Of a stretch of DNA of 64,000 bases, positions 41,129-49,892 are shown piece after piece (positions within the stretch are counted from its first letter, which is position 1; every line of letters begins with the position of its first letter). The translations under genes were made by a program, and so were the position numbers. This stretch comes from WHSW01 sp963722175 (GTDB lineage Bacteria; Actinomycetota; Thermoleophilia; Solirubrobacterales; 70-9). The notes below the pieces were generated by a model that was not told where the DNA came from, made no database searches, and worked only from the letters and a program-made list of their open reading frames with translations. Location of the stretch: contig CAVRKA010000004.1 of NCBI GenBank assembly GCA_963722175.1, forward strand, positions 310,001 through 374,000, written 5' to 3'.

Positions 41129-42685
41129 ATGGCGGGTAGGCAAGGCAGCCGATCGTTCCTGAGAGCGGTGGTGCTCTCCGCGGCCTGGGTCGCCGCGCTC
41201 TCGATCGGCGAGCCGGCTACCGCCGGGCCTGGTTCCCCCCGGGCGCCCGGTGCCGTCGGCGCCCCGATCGCCTGGACCGAATGTGGCGAGGCGCTCGAGT
41301 GTGCCCGGGTCCGCGTGCCGCTCGACTGGGACCGCCCGGCCGGGCCGACGATCGGGCTCTCGGTCATCCGCCACCTCGCGAGCCGGCCCGAGCAGCGGAT
41401 CGGCTCGATGTTCGTCAACCCCGGGGGACCGGGTGAGTCCGGCGTCGACCTCGTTCGAGGGGATCCGGAGGGGCTGGACGCGTTCGGCGGCGGCCGTTTC
41501 GACGTGGTCAGCTGGGATCCCCGCGGCACCCACGCCAGCGCCCCCGTCCGCTGCTTCCGCGGCCAGCGGGCAGAGAAGAGGTTCTGGAAAGGAGCGTCGA
41601 TCCCGACGACCCGGAAGGCGTCGGAGCGCTACCGGCGCAGGACGGCCGCCCTCGCCCGGCGCTGCGGCGAGGTCAGCGGCCGGCTCCTCCCGCACATCTC
41701 CACCGCCGACACCGCCCGCGACCTCGACCACCTTCGCGGTCTCGTCGGCGACCCCGAGCTGACCTACGTCGGCCTCTCCTACGGCACCTTCCTGGGCCAG
41801 ACCTACGCGAACATGTTCCCGGACCGGGTCAGGGCGATGATGCTCGACGGCGTCGTCGATCCGGTCAAGTACTCGAAGGGGGCCGAGGCCAGGGTCGCCC
41901 GAAACGTCGTCGCCGGCGACGGGGTGTTCGACCGGTTCCTCTCGCTGTGCGAGGGCGCCGGCACGGAGCGTTGCGCCCTCGCCGGCGGCGTGCGTCCCGC
42001 CGCCGAGCGGGTCGAGCGGCTGTTCGCGCGGCTGCGGCGGACGCCGATCCCCGCCCCGGGTGCGAGCCCGCCGGGCGAGCTCGACCACGGGGACCTGCTG
42101 GTCTCGCAGTTCGCGCCGATGCGGGCCCCGGCGCTGTGGCCGCAGGACGCGGCCGATCTGGACGCGGCGCTGGGCGGCGACGGCTCGACGCTCGAGACCG
42201 CCGCTCGCCCGCTGCTCTCGCCGGCGGCGCTCTCCGCAGCGACCACCTCCGCGGCGATCTCGTGCGCCGACGCACCCGCACTCCGGAGCTCGCGGGAATG
42301 GCCGCAGGTGATCAGCCGGCTCAACCGGGTCAGCCGGCTGCAGGGCCGGGTCCAGGGCTGGTGGCTGTGGGCCCCCTGCGCCTCCTGGCCGGTGCGCGGC
42401 GAGGACAGCTACCGGGGGCCCTGGGGCGCCTCGACCCCGAATCCGATCCTGCTGATCGGTACGCGCCACGACCCGAACACCGCCTTCGTCAACGCGCGGC
42501 GGGCCGAGCGCCGGCTCGGCAACGCCGTCCTGCTCACCCACGACGGCTACGGCCACGTCAGCTTCTCGGATCCCAGCGACTGCGTCGAGCGGGCGAGGGT
42601 CGCCTACCTGGTCGAGCTGATCACGCCGCCGAAGGGCGCCGTCTGCAGGGCGAATCAGGAACCTTTCGCTCCACCTCCGCGCTGA
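41129..42685 (+). CDS. secreted alpha/beta hydrolase (TAP-like peptidase/esterase)
   Basis: 518 residues. Signal peptide at residues 12-33. VNPGGPGESGVDLV is the oxyanion strand, GLSYGTFLG carries the nucleophile serine (near residue 216), GTRHDPNT gives the acid aspartate and DGYGHVSF the histidine near the end. The layout, with a C-terminal TAP-like domain, matches tripeptidyl aminopeptidases of Streptomyces and related exported hydrolases. Cysteine pairs (CGEALECARV, CRANQE) suggest disulfides. Likely extracellular peptidase; convergent with the subtilisin gene, whose end is 11 bases away. Confidence 0.85.
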   Translation: MAGRQGSRSFLRAVVLSAAWVAALSIGEPATAGPGSPRAPGAVGAPIAWTECGEALECARVRVPLDWDRPAGPTIGLSVIRHLASRPEQRIGSMFVNPGGPGESGVDLVRGDPEGLDAFGGGRFDVVSWDPRGTHASAPVRCFRGQRAEKRFWKGASIPTTRKASERYRRRTAALARRCGEVSGRLLPHISTADTARDLDHLRGLVGDPELTYVGLSYGTFLGQTYANMFPDRVRAMMLDGVVDPVKYSKGAEARVARNVVAGDGVFDRFLSLCEGAGTERCALAGGVRPAAERVERLFARLRRTPIPAPGASPPGELDHGDLLVSQFAPMRAPALWPQDAADLDAALGGDGSTLETAARPLLSPAALSAATTSAAISCADAPALRSSREWPQVISRLNRVSRLQGRVQGWWLWAPCASWPVRGEDSYRGPWGASTPNPILLIGTRHDPNTAFVNARRAERRLGNAVLLTHDGYGHVSFSDPSDCVERARVAYLVELITPPKGAVCRANQEPFAPPPR

Positions 42686-42696
42686 TCCCCTGAGCG

Positions 42697-44145
42697 TTAC
42701 GGAATCGGGGGCAGTGCCCGGGTCAGGAACCCGTAGTACCGGCCCGGGATGGGCGAGTGCAGCGGGTCGGATGCGAATCCGTAGCTCGGAAGCGCAGTGT
42801 TGTAGCTCTCGGCCCGCTGGCGGAGGTAAACGATGTTCTGGGCGGGAGTGCGGGTCTGACAAGGCCCGGCAGCGCTTCCGAACTCGCGGTGGCACAACGC
42901 GGCAACTCCCGCCATGTGCGGGCTGGCCATGCTCGTCCCGGAGATCGTGTTGTACCCGCCCGCGAGCCAGGTGGACCTGATGCAGGTGCCGGGCGCGGCG
43001 ATCGTGTGCGCCTGGCCGCTGGCGGTGCCGGCGTAGTTCGAGAACGTCGCCGCCGCGTCGTCGGTGTTCCCGACGCTGCAGGCAGGATCGGGACCGAGCG
43101 CGCCGGGCCGACCGTCCGAGTCCGAGATCGCGGTCACGGTCAGCACTTCCCCGTAGGCGGCGGGCACGTCGGGATTGGTTGCGAAATCGAAGTCGTAGCC
43201 GCTGTTTCCAGCCGCGACGACGAAGGTCACATTGGTATTCGCGTCGGTGGCGTTGCAGATCGCCAGATGCAGTGCGTCGCTGGTCCCGGGACACGCAGCC
43301 TGGGGCTGGCCGAGCGTGCCGCCGAGACTCATGTTGGCGACCTCGATGTTCTTCGAGGCGGCGTTCGCGGTCACCCAGTCGATCCCGCACACGATTTGCG
43401 AGAACGAGCCGTTGCCCGAGTTGTTGAGCACGCGAACGGCGAGGATCCTCGTGTCCGGCGCCACGCCCGTGACCCCGCTGCCGTTGTTCTTCGCGCCGAT
43501 CGTGCCCGCGACGTGCGTGCCGTGCCCGTTGCCGTCCTCGGCCGGGGTGCCGAGGTCGATGCAGTCCTTGCCGTTGACCGCGTTCAGGTCCGGGTGGCTG
43601 AGGTTGACGCCGCTGTCGAGCACGGCGACGTTGGACTGCGCCTTCTCTCGCACCTGGTTGGTTCCCGCGGCGACGATCCGGCGGATGCCGGTCGGCGACA
43701 GGGGCTCCCCCGCGATCCGCGGGACGAAGTCCGACGCGTGCGCCACCCGGTCGGCCTGGACGAAGTCAACCGCCGGGTCCCTCTTCAAGGCGTCGACCTG
43801 GGCGTCGGTGAGCTCGGCCGAGAACCCGTTCACCGCCGAGCGATAACGGAGCGCGCTGGTGAAGCCGAGCTCCGCCTCGCGAGCGTCGGTCGCGGCGCGA
43901 ACGTGGCCCGCCGAGTCCTCGTAGACGACGATGTAGCTGCCGTCGACGAGGTTCGCGTCCCGCGCGCGGTCGTGCGCGTCACTCCCCGCGGAACCGGCCG
44001 CGGGGGCGATCGTGACGGCCAGAACCAAGGCGAAGCCGGCGATCGCACCCACCCGCCGGCCTCCGCCCCGCTGGCGCGGTCGATCCGACGCTGCTTCCTT
44101 GCAAGGCGGTATTGCTTCCCTTCGATCCGTTGCAGAGCTTCTCAC
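42697..44145 (-). CDS. secreted subtilisin-family serine protease
   Basis: 482 residues. A signal peptide (about residues 30-50) is followed by an I9-type propeptide (YIVVYEDSAGHVRAATD to QADRV, to about 140) and the S8 catalytic domain with the triad aspartate in VLDSGVNLSHPD (about 177), histidine in GHGTHVAGT (about 210) and serine in GTSMASPHMAG (about 404). Three cysteine pairs are likely. The protein belongs to the proteinase K-like subgroup. The start may be nearer the signal peptide, as the first ~28 residues are polar. Autoprocessing and secretion are expected from the family. Confidence 0.92.
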   Translation of the reverse strand: MRSSATDRREAIPPCKEAASDRPRQRGGGRRVGAIAGFALVLAVTIAPAAGSAGSDAHDRARDANLVDGSYIVVYEDSAGHVRAATDAREAELGFTSALRYRSAVNGFSAELTDAQVDALKRDPAVDFVQADRVAHASDFVPRIAGEPLSPTGIRRIVAAGTNQVREKAQSNVAVLDSGVNLSHPDLNAVNGKDCIDLGTPAEDGNGHGTHVAGTIGAKNNGSGVTGVAPDTRILAVRVLNNSGNGSFSQIVCGIDWVTANAASKNIEVANMSLGGTLGQPQAACPGTSDALHLAICNATDANTNVTFVVAAGNSGYDFDFATNPDVPAAYGEVLTVTAISDSDGRPGALGPDPACSVGNTDDAAATFSNYAGTASGQAHTIAAPGTCIRSTWLAGGYNTISGTSMASPHMAGVAALCHREFGSAAGPCQTRTPAQNIVYLRQRAESYNTALPSYGFASDPLHSPIPGRYYGFLTRALPPIP

Positions 44146-44189
44146 ACTCGCCTAAAGGGTTGGCGGGGTCGGGAACGAGATGGCGAGCG

Positions 44190-44195
44190 TAGGGT
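44190..44195 (+). promoter_or_regulatory. TANNNT box (leaderless)
   Basis: TAGGGT, 8 bases before ATG 44204; this supports that start over the ATG at 44180. Confidence 0.45.
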
Positions 44196-44203
44196 TTCGA
44201 ACG

Positions 44204-45142
44204 ATGGCTCACGGCACGCACGACTTCTCAGACGACGCCCGCAACGAGCACATCGTCATCTGGGTCAACGGCGAGCTCGTGCCGCGCGAGCGGGCCGTCG
44301 TGTCGGTGTTCGACGCGGGCTTCGTCCTCGGTGACGGCGTGTGGGAGGGGCTGCGCGTGCGGGCGGGCCATCCCGCCTTCCTGGAGCGCCATCTCGATCG
44401 CCTGTTCGAGGGCGCGAAGGCGATCATGCTCGACATCGGTCGCAGCCACCGCGAGCTGAGCGAGGCGATCTACTCCACGCTGCGAGCCAACGACATGACC
44501 GACGGCGTGCACGTGCGGCTGATGGTCACCCGCGGCGTCAAGCGCACGCCGTACCAGGATCCGCGCGTGACGATCGGGCCCGCGACCGTCGTGATCGTCG
44601 CCGAGCACAAGGAGCCGTTGCCGGCGACGGTGGACGACGGCATCACGCTCTTCACGACGCACGTGCGTCGCGCCGGCCCGGACACGCTCGACCCCAAGCT
44701 CAACTCGCACTCCAAGCTCAACGACATCACCGCGTGCATCCAGGCCTATACCGCAGGCGCCGACGAGGCGCTGATGCTCGACCCGCACGGGTTCGTGGCG
44801 ACGTGCAACTCGACGCACTTCTTCATCGTGGTCGGTCCCGACGACGCGCCGGAGGTGCTCACCTCCGACGGGCGCTATTGCCTCGCAGGGATCACGCGGG
44901 CCAACGTGCTGGAAGCCTGCCGCGCCAACGGCATCCCGGCGCGGGAGACGACGTTCAGCCTCACCGACGTCTACGCCTCCCGGGAGGCGTTCGTCACCGG
45001 CACCTTCGCCGGCGTCGTGCCCGTGCGGTCCGTCGACGGTCGCATGATCGCCGACGGCCGGCGCGGGCCGATGGTCGAGCGCCTACAGGCCCTGTACCGC
45101 GAGCTCGTCGACGCCGACGTGGCGGCGCGCGTCGCGCCGTGA
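44204..45142 (+). CDS. class IV aminotransferase (BCAT/D-amino-acid/ADC-lyase fold)
   Basis: 312 residues. FDAGFVLGDGVWEGLRV and RPHLDRLFEGAKAI-like segments are fold-type IV PLP signatures; the PLP lysine is in NSHSKLNDITAC (about residue 170), and EALMLDPHGFVATCNSTHFFIV and CLAGITRANVLE are the cofactor-binding strands. Substrate specificity among branched-chain, D-amino-acid or aminodeoxychorismate types cannot be read off. The stop overlaps the GTG of the sulfotransferase-like gene as GTGA. In plants, chains called branched-chain-aminotransferase-like proteins fuse the same two domains, which supports a joint function. Confidence 0.85.
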   Translation: MAHGTHDFSDDARNEHIVIWVNGELVPRERAVVSVFDAGFVLGDGVWEGLRVRAGHPAFLERHLDRLFEGAKAIMLDIGRSHRELSEAIYSTLRANDMTDGVHVRLMVTRGVKRTPYQDPRVTIGPATVVIVAEHKEPLPATVDDGITLFTTHVRRAGPDTLDPKLNSHSKLNDITACIQAYTAGADEALMLDPHGFVATCNSTHFFIVVGPDDAPEVLTSDGRYCLAGITRANVLEACRANGIPARETTFSLTDVYASREAFVTGTFAGVVPVRSVDGRMIADGRRGPMVERLQALYRELVDADVAARVAP

Positions 45143-45870
45143 GCAACGTCGTCCGCGTCGCGATGTGGTCCGGCCCGCGGAACATCTCCACGGCGATGAT
45201 GCGCGCGTTCGAGAACCGCCCCGACGCGGTCGTCGTCGACGAACCGCTCTACGCGGCGTACCTCGCCCGCACCGGCATCGACCACCCGGTACGGGATGCG
45301 GTCATCGCCTCCCAGCCCACCGACCTCGCCACGGCCGTCGCCGGCCTCTCCGCGCCGCTGCCGCCCGGCCGCGGCGTCCACTACGCCAAGCACATGGCGC
45401 ACCACGTCTCACCCGACATGGACCTGAGCTGGACGCTGCGCTTCCGCAACGTGTTGCTGATCCGTGACCCGGCCGAGGTCGTCGCCTCCTACGTTCGCAA
45501 CCGGGAGGCCTGCGAGCCCGACGACATCGGGTTCCCCCAGCAGGGGTGGCTGGCGGAGCTGTGGGACGAGCGGGACATCGAGGTGCCGATCCTCGACGCG
45601 AGCGACTTCCTGCGCGCGCCGGAGGCCTATCTGCGCTGGCTGTGCGACTGGCTCGGCATCCCGTTCACCGAGCGGATGCTGTCCTGGCCGCCGGGCCCGC
45701 GCGAGTCCGACGGCGTGTGGGCGCCGCACTGGTACAAGGCGGTCTGGTCGTCCACCGGGTTCGAGCCCTGGAGCCCGCGGGAGACGGCCCTCTCCGACCA
45801 ATACGCCGCCGTCGCCGAGGCGTGCCGCCCGACCTACGCGACGCTGTACGCCCGCCGCGTACGGGTCTGA
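45139..45870 (+). CDS. sulfotransferase-like P-loop protein coupled to the aminotransferase
   Basis: 243 residues. RVAMWSGPRNISTAMMRAF is a phosphate-binding loop of sulfotransferase type, VVDEPLYAAYL, the strand VLLIRDPAEVVASYV and a C-terminal GLGIPFTERMLSWP-like segment complete the fold. A start GTG 45139 overlaps the aminotransferase stop. Proteins of this pair have been seen fused in plants. Whether it transfers sulfate from PAPS or acts on another nucleotide-linked substrate is not known. Expressed with the aminotransferase by translational coupling. Confidence 0.75.
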   Translation: MSNVVRVAMWSGPRNISTAMMRAFENRPDAVVVDEPLYAAYLARTGIDHPVRDAVIASQPTDLATAVAGLSAPLPPGRGVHYAKHMAHHVSPDMDLSWTLRFRNVLLIRDPAEVVASYVRNREACEPDDIGFPQQGWLAELWDERDIEVPILDASDFLRAPEAYLRWLCDWLGIPFTERMLSWPPGPRESDGVWAPHWYKAVWSSTGFEPWSPRETALSDQYAAVAEACRPTYATLYARRVRV

Positions 45871-45889
45871 GCGATCGTGGCCTACCCCG

Positions 45890-47395
45890 TCAGCGCGGCC
45901 GGGGAAGGTTCAGCTTGGCCAGCACGAGCTCGGGCAGGTGCTTTCCGGTCCAACGGGTGAAGGCACCGCGCACGCGGCGCTTCGCCGTGAACTGGACGCC
46001 GGTGTACTCGAGGAAGGTCTGCTCGGTCGTGCAGCAGCCGTACATTTGCTCGCCCATCGTCGGCGCCGACGCGGGCGAGGTCGGAGCCGCGTGGAACACG
46101 GGGCGGGCGGCGAGGGCATTCGGGCTGTACGTCATCCAGGCGCGCCAGTTCATCCCCGACGCCCCGAACGGATCGCCCTTGTCCGGCGTGCCGTAGTAGC
46201 TCAACGCGATTTCGCCGCGGTTGCGCGCCGCCACCGAGACGACGATCGCGCGCCGGATGCCTGGCGGCGACACGAAGCCGACCAGCCGCCAGGAGCGCCC
46301 GCCATCGCGTGAGGTCGCCACGCGCACGCCGCCGTCGGCGAGGTACGCGAAGAACAGGTTGTCGTGCTCGTCGACGGCGAGGTTCTCCGACCAGACGTGG
46401 TCCGTGATCCCCAGGACCAGCCCCTCGTCCCCGGCGACGATGTCGTCCAGGCCGATGCTGTCGTCGCCGGTGGACACGGCGGTCCAGGTCAGCCCTTCGT
46501 CGCGGCTGCGGACGACGACCGGCTCGCCGCACACCGTCAGCGGCATCACGACCACGCCGTTGGACAGGACCCGGCCGCTGCCGTGGACGATGGTCGCGCC
46601 GGTGCCGCCCTGCTCATCGCCGGCGGTGCAGGCGCCGTTGACCGTCGGGAGGAAGCTCGCGAACTCGAAGTGGTCGCCCCCGTCGTCCGAGCGCCAGCAG
46701 CCGATCGACGCCGCGACGAGCACGTTCGGGACGAAGTTGCACAGGTAGACGGCGTTCGGGTACGCGCCCCGCGGCGCTCCATCCCGGTGGGGACCCGCGA
46801 AGATCTTCGGCCAGTCGCCGGCGGTCGGCGGCGAGCAGCCCGGCCGGCCCGCGGCCTCGGTCCAGTGCTCGCCCTCGTCGTCGCTGTAGATGACCGGTTG
46901 GCCGCAGCGGGTCGCGTCGGCCGACAGCGACGTGACGAACAGCCGGTCGGTGAGCGGATCGACGTACGGGAAGCCCTCGGACGCGTTGATGCCGCCCGGC
47001 AGCGGAATCCGCCGCCACGTGCGGCCATCGTTGCGGCTGCGCAGCAACGCGTTCTCGGCCGTGCCGGTGAGCTCGCCCGGCTGCTCGTAGAGGCCGTGGT
47101 CGGTCGCGATGCCCATGAACATCGCGCCGCGCCCGTTCACGGCGAGCATCGGCTCCATGCCCTGCGCGCCGGTCGTGCGCTCGCAGACCGTCGCGCCCAG
47201 CTTCGCCCTCCGATCGACCTCGGCCGGCGCATCGCCCCCGGCGGAACGGAGGGCAACCGTCTGGCGCGCCGGGAAGGTGCACGAGGGCGCGGGCGCCGCT
47301 GTGGCGACCCCGCTGGATCCCACGGCCCCGAGCACGCCGAGCAAGCAGAAGAAGCGCCCCCTCACGCGGGTCACGGTACCTGGCGGCAGGGGCAC
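45890..47395 (-). CDS. secreted Asp-box (BNR/sialidase-fold) protein
   Basis: 501 residues with a signal peptide. Five Asp-box turns, S-x-D-x-G-x-x-W, are visible: SRNDGRTW, SDDEGEHW, SDDGGDHF, SRDEGLTW and SRDGGRSW, which place it in a six-bladed beta-propeller. The arginine triad of sialidases is not evident, so glycosidase activity is doubtful; secreted Asp-box proteins often bind rather than cleave. Several cysteines (CTF, CERT, RCGQ, GCS, GCCTTE) may be paired. Its stop lies 19 bases from that of the convergent sulfotransferase-like gene. Confidence 0.75.
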   Translation of the reverse strand: MPLPPGTVTRVRGRFFCLLGVLGAVGSSGVATAAPAPSCTFPARQTVALRSAGGDAPAEVDRRAKLGATVCERTTGAQGMEPMLAVNGRGAMFMGIATDHGLYEQPGELTGTAENALLRSRNDGRTWRRIPLPGGINASEGFPYVDPLTDRLFVTSLSADATRCGQPVIYSDDEGEHWTEAAGRPGCSPPTAGDWPKIFAGPHRDGAPRGAYPNAVYLCNFVPNVLVAASIGCWRSDDGGDHFEFASFLPTVNGACTAGDEQGGTGATIVHGSGRVLSNGVVVMPLTVCGEPVVVRSRDEGLTWTAVSTGDDSIGLDDIVAGDEGLVLGITDHVWSENLAVDEHDNLFFAYLADGGVRVATSRDGGRSWRLVGFVSPPGIRRAIVVSVAARNRGEIALSYYGTPDKGDPFGASGMNWRAWMTYSPNALAARPVFHAAPTSPASAPTMGEQMYGCCTTEQTFLEYTGVQFTAKRRVRGAFTRWTGKHLPELVLAKLNLPRPR

Positions 47396-47476
47396 TACAC
47401 GCCGGTAGCCAGGGCGGCACGACGTTCGGGGGCCGGTGGTTCATCTCGTGTCAAGCGCTTGATAACCGGCCTTGTC

Positions 47477-47482
47477 TAGCGT
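47477..47482 (+). promoter_or_regulatory. TANNNT box (leaderless)
   Basis: TAGCGT, 7 bases before ATG 47490; no Shine-Dalgarno. Confidence 0.45.
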
Positions 47483-47489
47483 GGCCGGC

Positions 47490-48824
47490 ATGAACCTCAG
47501 ATCCGTGTTCCTCGCCGTCTTGGCGGGCTCGCTGCTGCAGGTGGCGCCCGCGCTGGCGGCGCCTCCCAACGACAACTTCGCATCCGCCCAGTCGCTGTTC
47601 GGCACCTCGACGTCCGTGACGGGGACGACGGTCGACGCGACGCTCGAGCCCGGCGAGGCGCCGCACTACGCCGGCAACAGCAGCGTCTGGTACTCGTGGA
47701 CCGCGCCCGAGGACCTGCTGCTGTGGCTCGACACCTGTGTTCCGGGTTCGAGTACGGAGCAGGCGTCGGTACAGCTCTACACCGGCTCCGCGGTCAACGC
47801 GCTCACGGAGGTCAAGTACCGAGCCGATTCGCCGGACTGTCCCGACTACGGCGGGGGCACGTCGCGGAGGTACAACGTCCAGGCGGGGACGACCTACGCG
47901 ATCGCGGTCGTCGAGTTCAACCACGACGGCGCCTTCCCGCTCGACCTTTCCGTGATCCCAACTCCCGCCAACGACGACTTCGCCGCCGCTCAGAACCTCG
48001 GCCAGGAGCTCAACGTCGACGTCGACGGGACCACGGTCGGAACGACGACGGAACCGGGCGAGGACAACTACCTGGACTCGCCCGACGACGGCAACTCGGT
48101 CTGGTACCGGTGGACACCGCCCAAGCGGACGCGGGTCTGGATCGACAACTGCGACTCGGCGGTCGAATCGACGGTCACCGTCTACACCGGCAGCGCGCTC
48201 GGCGCGCTGGATCAGGTCGACGAGAACTACGGCTACCCGGAGCCGCCGCCCTGCGAGCTCCCCGGCTACGACGCCCGCGGCCGCAGCGAGTTCCTGGCAA
48301 GAGCGGGCGCGACCTACATGATCCGGGTGTACGCCCCCTACGCCGGCGCCATCCACCTGCGGCTGCGCGGGATCCGCTACGACTCCAGCCTCACCCAGGA
48401 CGCGTCGGCGAAGAAGGTCAAGAAGGGAAAGAAGGTCGAGTACACGATCAAGGTCGAGAACCTCGGCACGGTCCCGGTCGACCCTGACGTCTGGCTGATC
48501 ACCTCGCAGCGCAACAAGATCGGCAAGCCGGTCGAGGGCACCAAGTACGTCTCGCTCGATGCAACCAAGGGCCGCTGCGGACGGGTCACGTTCTTCGCCG
48601 CGAACGCGGGCGCGATCTGCCGCGTGGACATCCGACCGGGTGAGACGGCGAAGATCGTCGCCAGGGTCAAGCCCTCGCAGTCGCTGAGCCACTGGGTCCG
48701 CCTCGACTACTCCCACGCCGGCGAGTACGTCTACGAGGATTCGCGCGCGGACGAGGACGGGAAGAACGAGGCCGAGAAACCCGCGAACACCGTCGTCAAG
48801 CGCAAACGCAAGCACCACCGCTGA
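47490..48824 (+). CDS. secreted protein with two PPC-like domains
   Basis: 444 residues. A signal peptide (residues 1-25) precedes two similar units, each opening with PxNDxFAxAQxL (PPNDNFASAQSL and PANDDFAAAQNL), a region with SVWYSWTAP / SVWYRWTPP and a strand VQLYTGSA / VTVYTGSA: these are pre-peptidase C-terminal (PPC)-like beta-sandwich domains. The remaining third is a lysine-rich Ig-like domain beginning SSLTQDASAKKVKKGK and ends in a basic tail KRKRKHHR. No enzyme domain; probably surface attached. The tandem units come from an internal duplication. Confidence 0.75.
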   Translation: MNLRSVFLAVLAGSLLQVAPALAAPPNDNFASAQSLFGTSTSVTGTTVDATLEPGEAPHYAGNSSVWYSWTAPEDLLLWLDTCVPGSSTEQASVQLYTGSAVNALTEVKYRADSPDCPDYGGGTSRRYNVQAGTTYAIAVVEFNHDGAFPLDLSVIPTPANDDFAAAQNLGQELNVDVDGTTVGTTTEPGEDNYLDSPDDGNSVWYRWTPPKRTRVWIDNCDSAVESTVTVYTGSALGALDQVDENYGYPEPPPCELPGYDARGRSEFLARAGATYMIRVYAPYAGAIHLRLRGIRYDSSLTQDASAKKVKKGKKVEYTIKVENLGTVPVDPDVWLITSQRNKIGKPVEGTKYVSLDATKGRCGRVTFFAANAGAICRVDIRPGETAKIVARVKPSQSLSHWVRLDYSHAGEYVYEDSRADEDGKNEAEKPANTVVKRKRKHHR

Positions 48825-48838
48825 GCCGGGGCACGAGT

Positions 48839-48901
48839 TCAAGGCCGTCGCGGATCTTGCCGATACAAGTGGATTAAAGGTCTTCCGGCGATCTGCCGAT
48901 A
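48839..48901 (+). promoter_or_regulatory. two tandem sigma28/WhiG-like promoter sequences
   Basis: The segments 48839-48865 and 48875-48901 have the same plan: TCAAGGCC-12-GCCGATA and TAAAGGTC-12-GCCGATA, exactly 27 bases each and 36 bases apart. TAAA(GTTT)-N11..16-GCCGATAA is the consensus of the flagellar/WhiG class. The first is degenerate in the -35 (TCAA for TAAA). They point toward the SnoaL-type gene at 49114. This is a pattern match only. Confidence 0.4.
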
Positions 48902-48972
48902 GGAAAGGCGTAGGGGTAACGGCGTCCATAGTGGGCGCCGTTCGTTTTTCGCCAACAACCTTCCTCGACGGG

Positions 48973-48978
48973 ACTACA
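48973..48978 (+). promoter_or_regulatory. TACAAT -10 box
   Basis: A good -10 hexamer, without a clear -35, about 135 bases before the SnoaL-type gene at 49114. Confidence 0.3.
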
Positions 48979-49113
48979 ATGACCCGTGGGGCGACCGTTG
49001 GACCGCGGACCGCACGCCACCGTGCTCCGCGGCCTCCGCTCCACTCTCAGGGCTGCCCGACTGGAAGCGATCCGCTTCACCGGTGGCAGCCCACAACGGA
49101 AGGAAGTGGCTTT

Positions 49114-49563
49114 ATGGCCACCACCACCACGCAAGAGAACATTGCCGTCGCCCGACGTCTCCTCGAGGGAACGTTCGGCGAAGGAAAGCTCGAGCTGGTC
49201 GACGAGCTGTGCGCCGACGGGTATGTTGATCACGACCCGATCCTGGGCGAGCACGGTCGCGACAGCGTCAAGGACTCGGTCGCCGGCTACCGCGAGGCGT
49301 TCCCCGATCTCACGCTGACGATCGAGGATGCGTTCGGCGTTGACGACAGGGTCGTCGTTCGCTGGAAGGCGGAGGGCACGTTCGAGAACGAGTTCATGGG
49401 TCAGCAGCCGACTGGCGAAAAGGGCGAGCCCGTCTACGGGATCGGGATCGACCGATTCGAGGACGGCAAGGTCGCCGAGTCCTGGACGCAGTGGGACACG
49501 CTGCGCTTCATGAGGAACATCGGAGCCATGCCCGATGCGGTCGCAGCACCGGCCGCCGCGTAG
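49114..49563 (+). CDS. SnoaL-like polyketide-cyclase-type protein
   Basis: 149 residues beginning MATTTTQENIAVARRLLEGTF, with SDLTLTIEDAFGVDDRVVVRWKAEG-like central strands and a final helix-strand, the ester-cyclase/SnoaL_3 subgroup. GGAAGGAAG-like Shine-Dalgarno lies just before ATG 49114. The same frame is open back to GTG 48931, which would add 61 residues of no recognisable fold, so 49114 is favoured. The 289-base gap upstream holds tandem sigma28-like promoters and a TACAAT box, unusually much control sequence for such a gene. Confidence 0.78.
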   Translation: MATTTTQENIAVARRLLEGTFGEGKLELVDELCADGYVDHDPILGEHGRDSVKDSVAGYREAFPDLTLTIEDAFGVDDRVVVRWKAEGTFENEFMGQQPTGEKGEPVYGIGIDRFEDGKVAESWTQWDTLRFMRNIGAMPDAVAAPAAA

Positions 49564-49644
49564 TAGAGCGTAGGCCGACGTGGCGGGTGGCCGATCAAGT
49601 GCCGCCCGCCGCGCCAAGCCATTCGGCACCGGCCGCGTTCCGGG

Positions 49645-49872
49645 TACGGCCTTGGCGTCGTGGTCGCGAATTCATGGCGGATTCAGAATCCGGACCTGAA
49701 CGGCTACACGGCGATCGCGGGCTATCTGCCGTCGAGCAAGATGTCGCTCGCGCTCACCGTCACGAACGGCCAGGACGCGGCAACTCGCGGCGTCAACAAC
49801 AGCCAGAAGCTGTTCGAGTCGATCACCGGGTATCTGACGCCGGACCATCCCGGTGCGCCACCCATCGGGTAG
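49645..49872 (+). pseudogene. C-terminal remnant of a beta-lactamase-family serine hydrolase
   Basis: The frame reads YGLGVVVANSWRIQNPDL then NGYTAIAGYLPSSKMSLALT, the KTG-box region and last strands of class C beta-lactamase / DD-peptidase-like hydrolases (here without the KTG itself), and ends HPGAPPIG. The SxxK and YxN domains are missing and the bases before 49645 lack similarity. It is about 75 codons and follows the SnoaL-type gene. A decayed or truncated gene; also possible that a GTG at 49660 gives a short product. Confidence 0.55.
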
Positions 49873-49892
49873 GGCGGCGGCTTGACTCAGGC

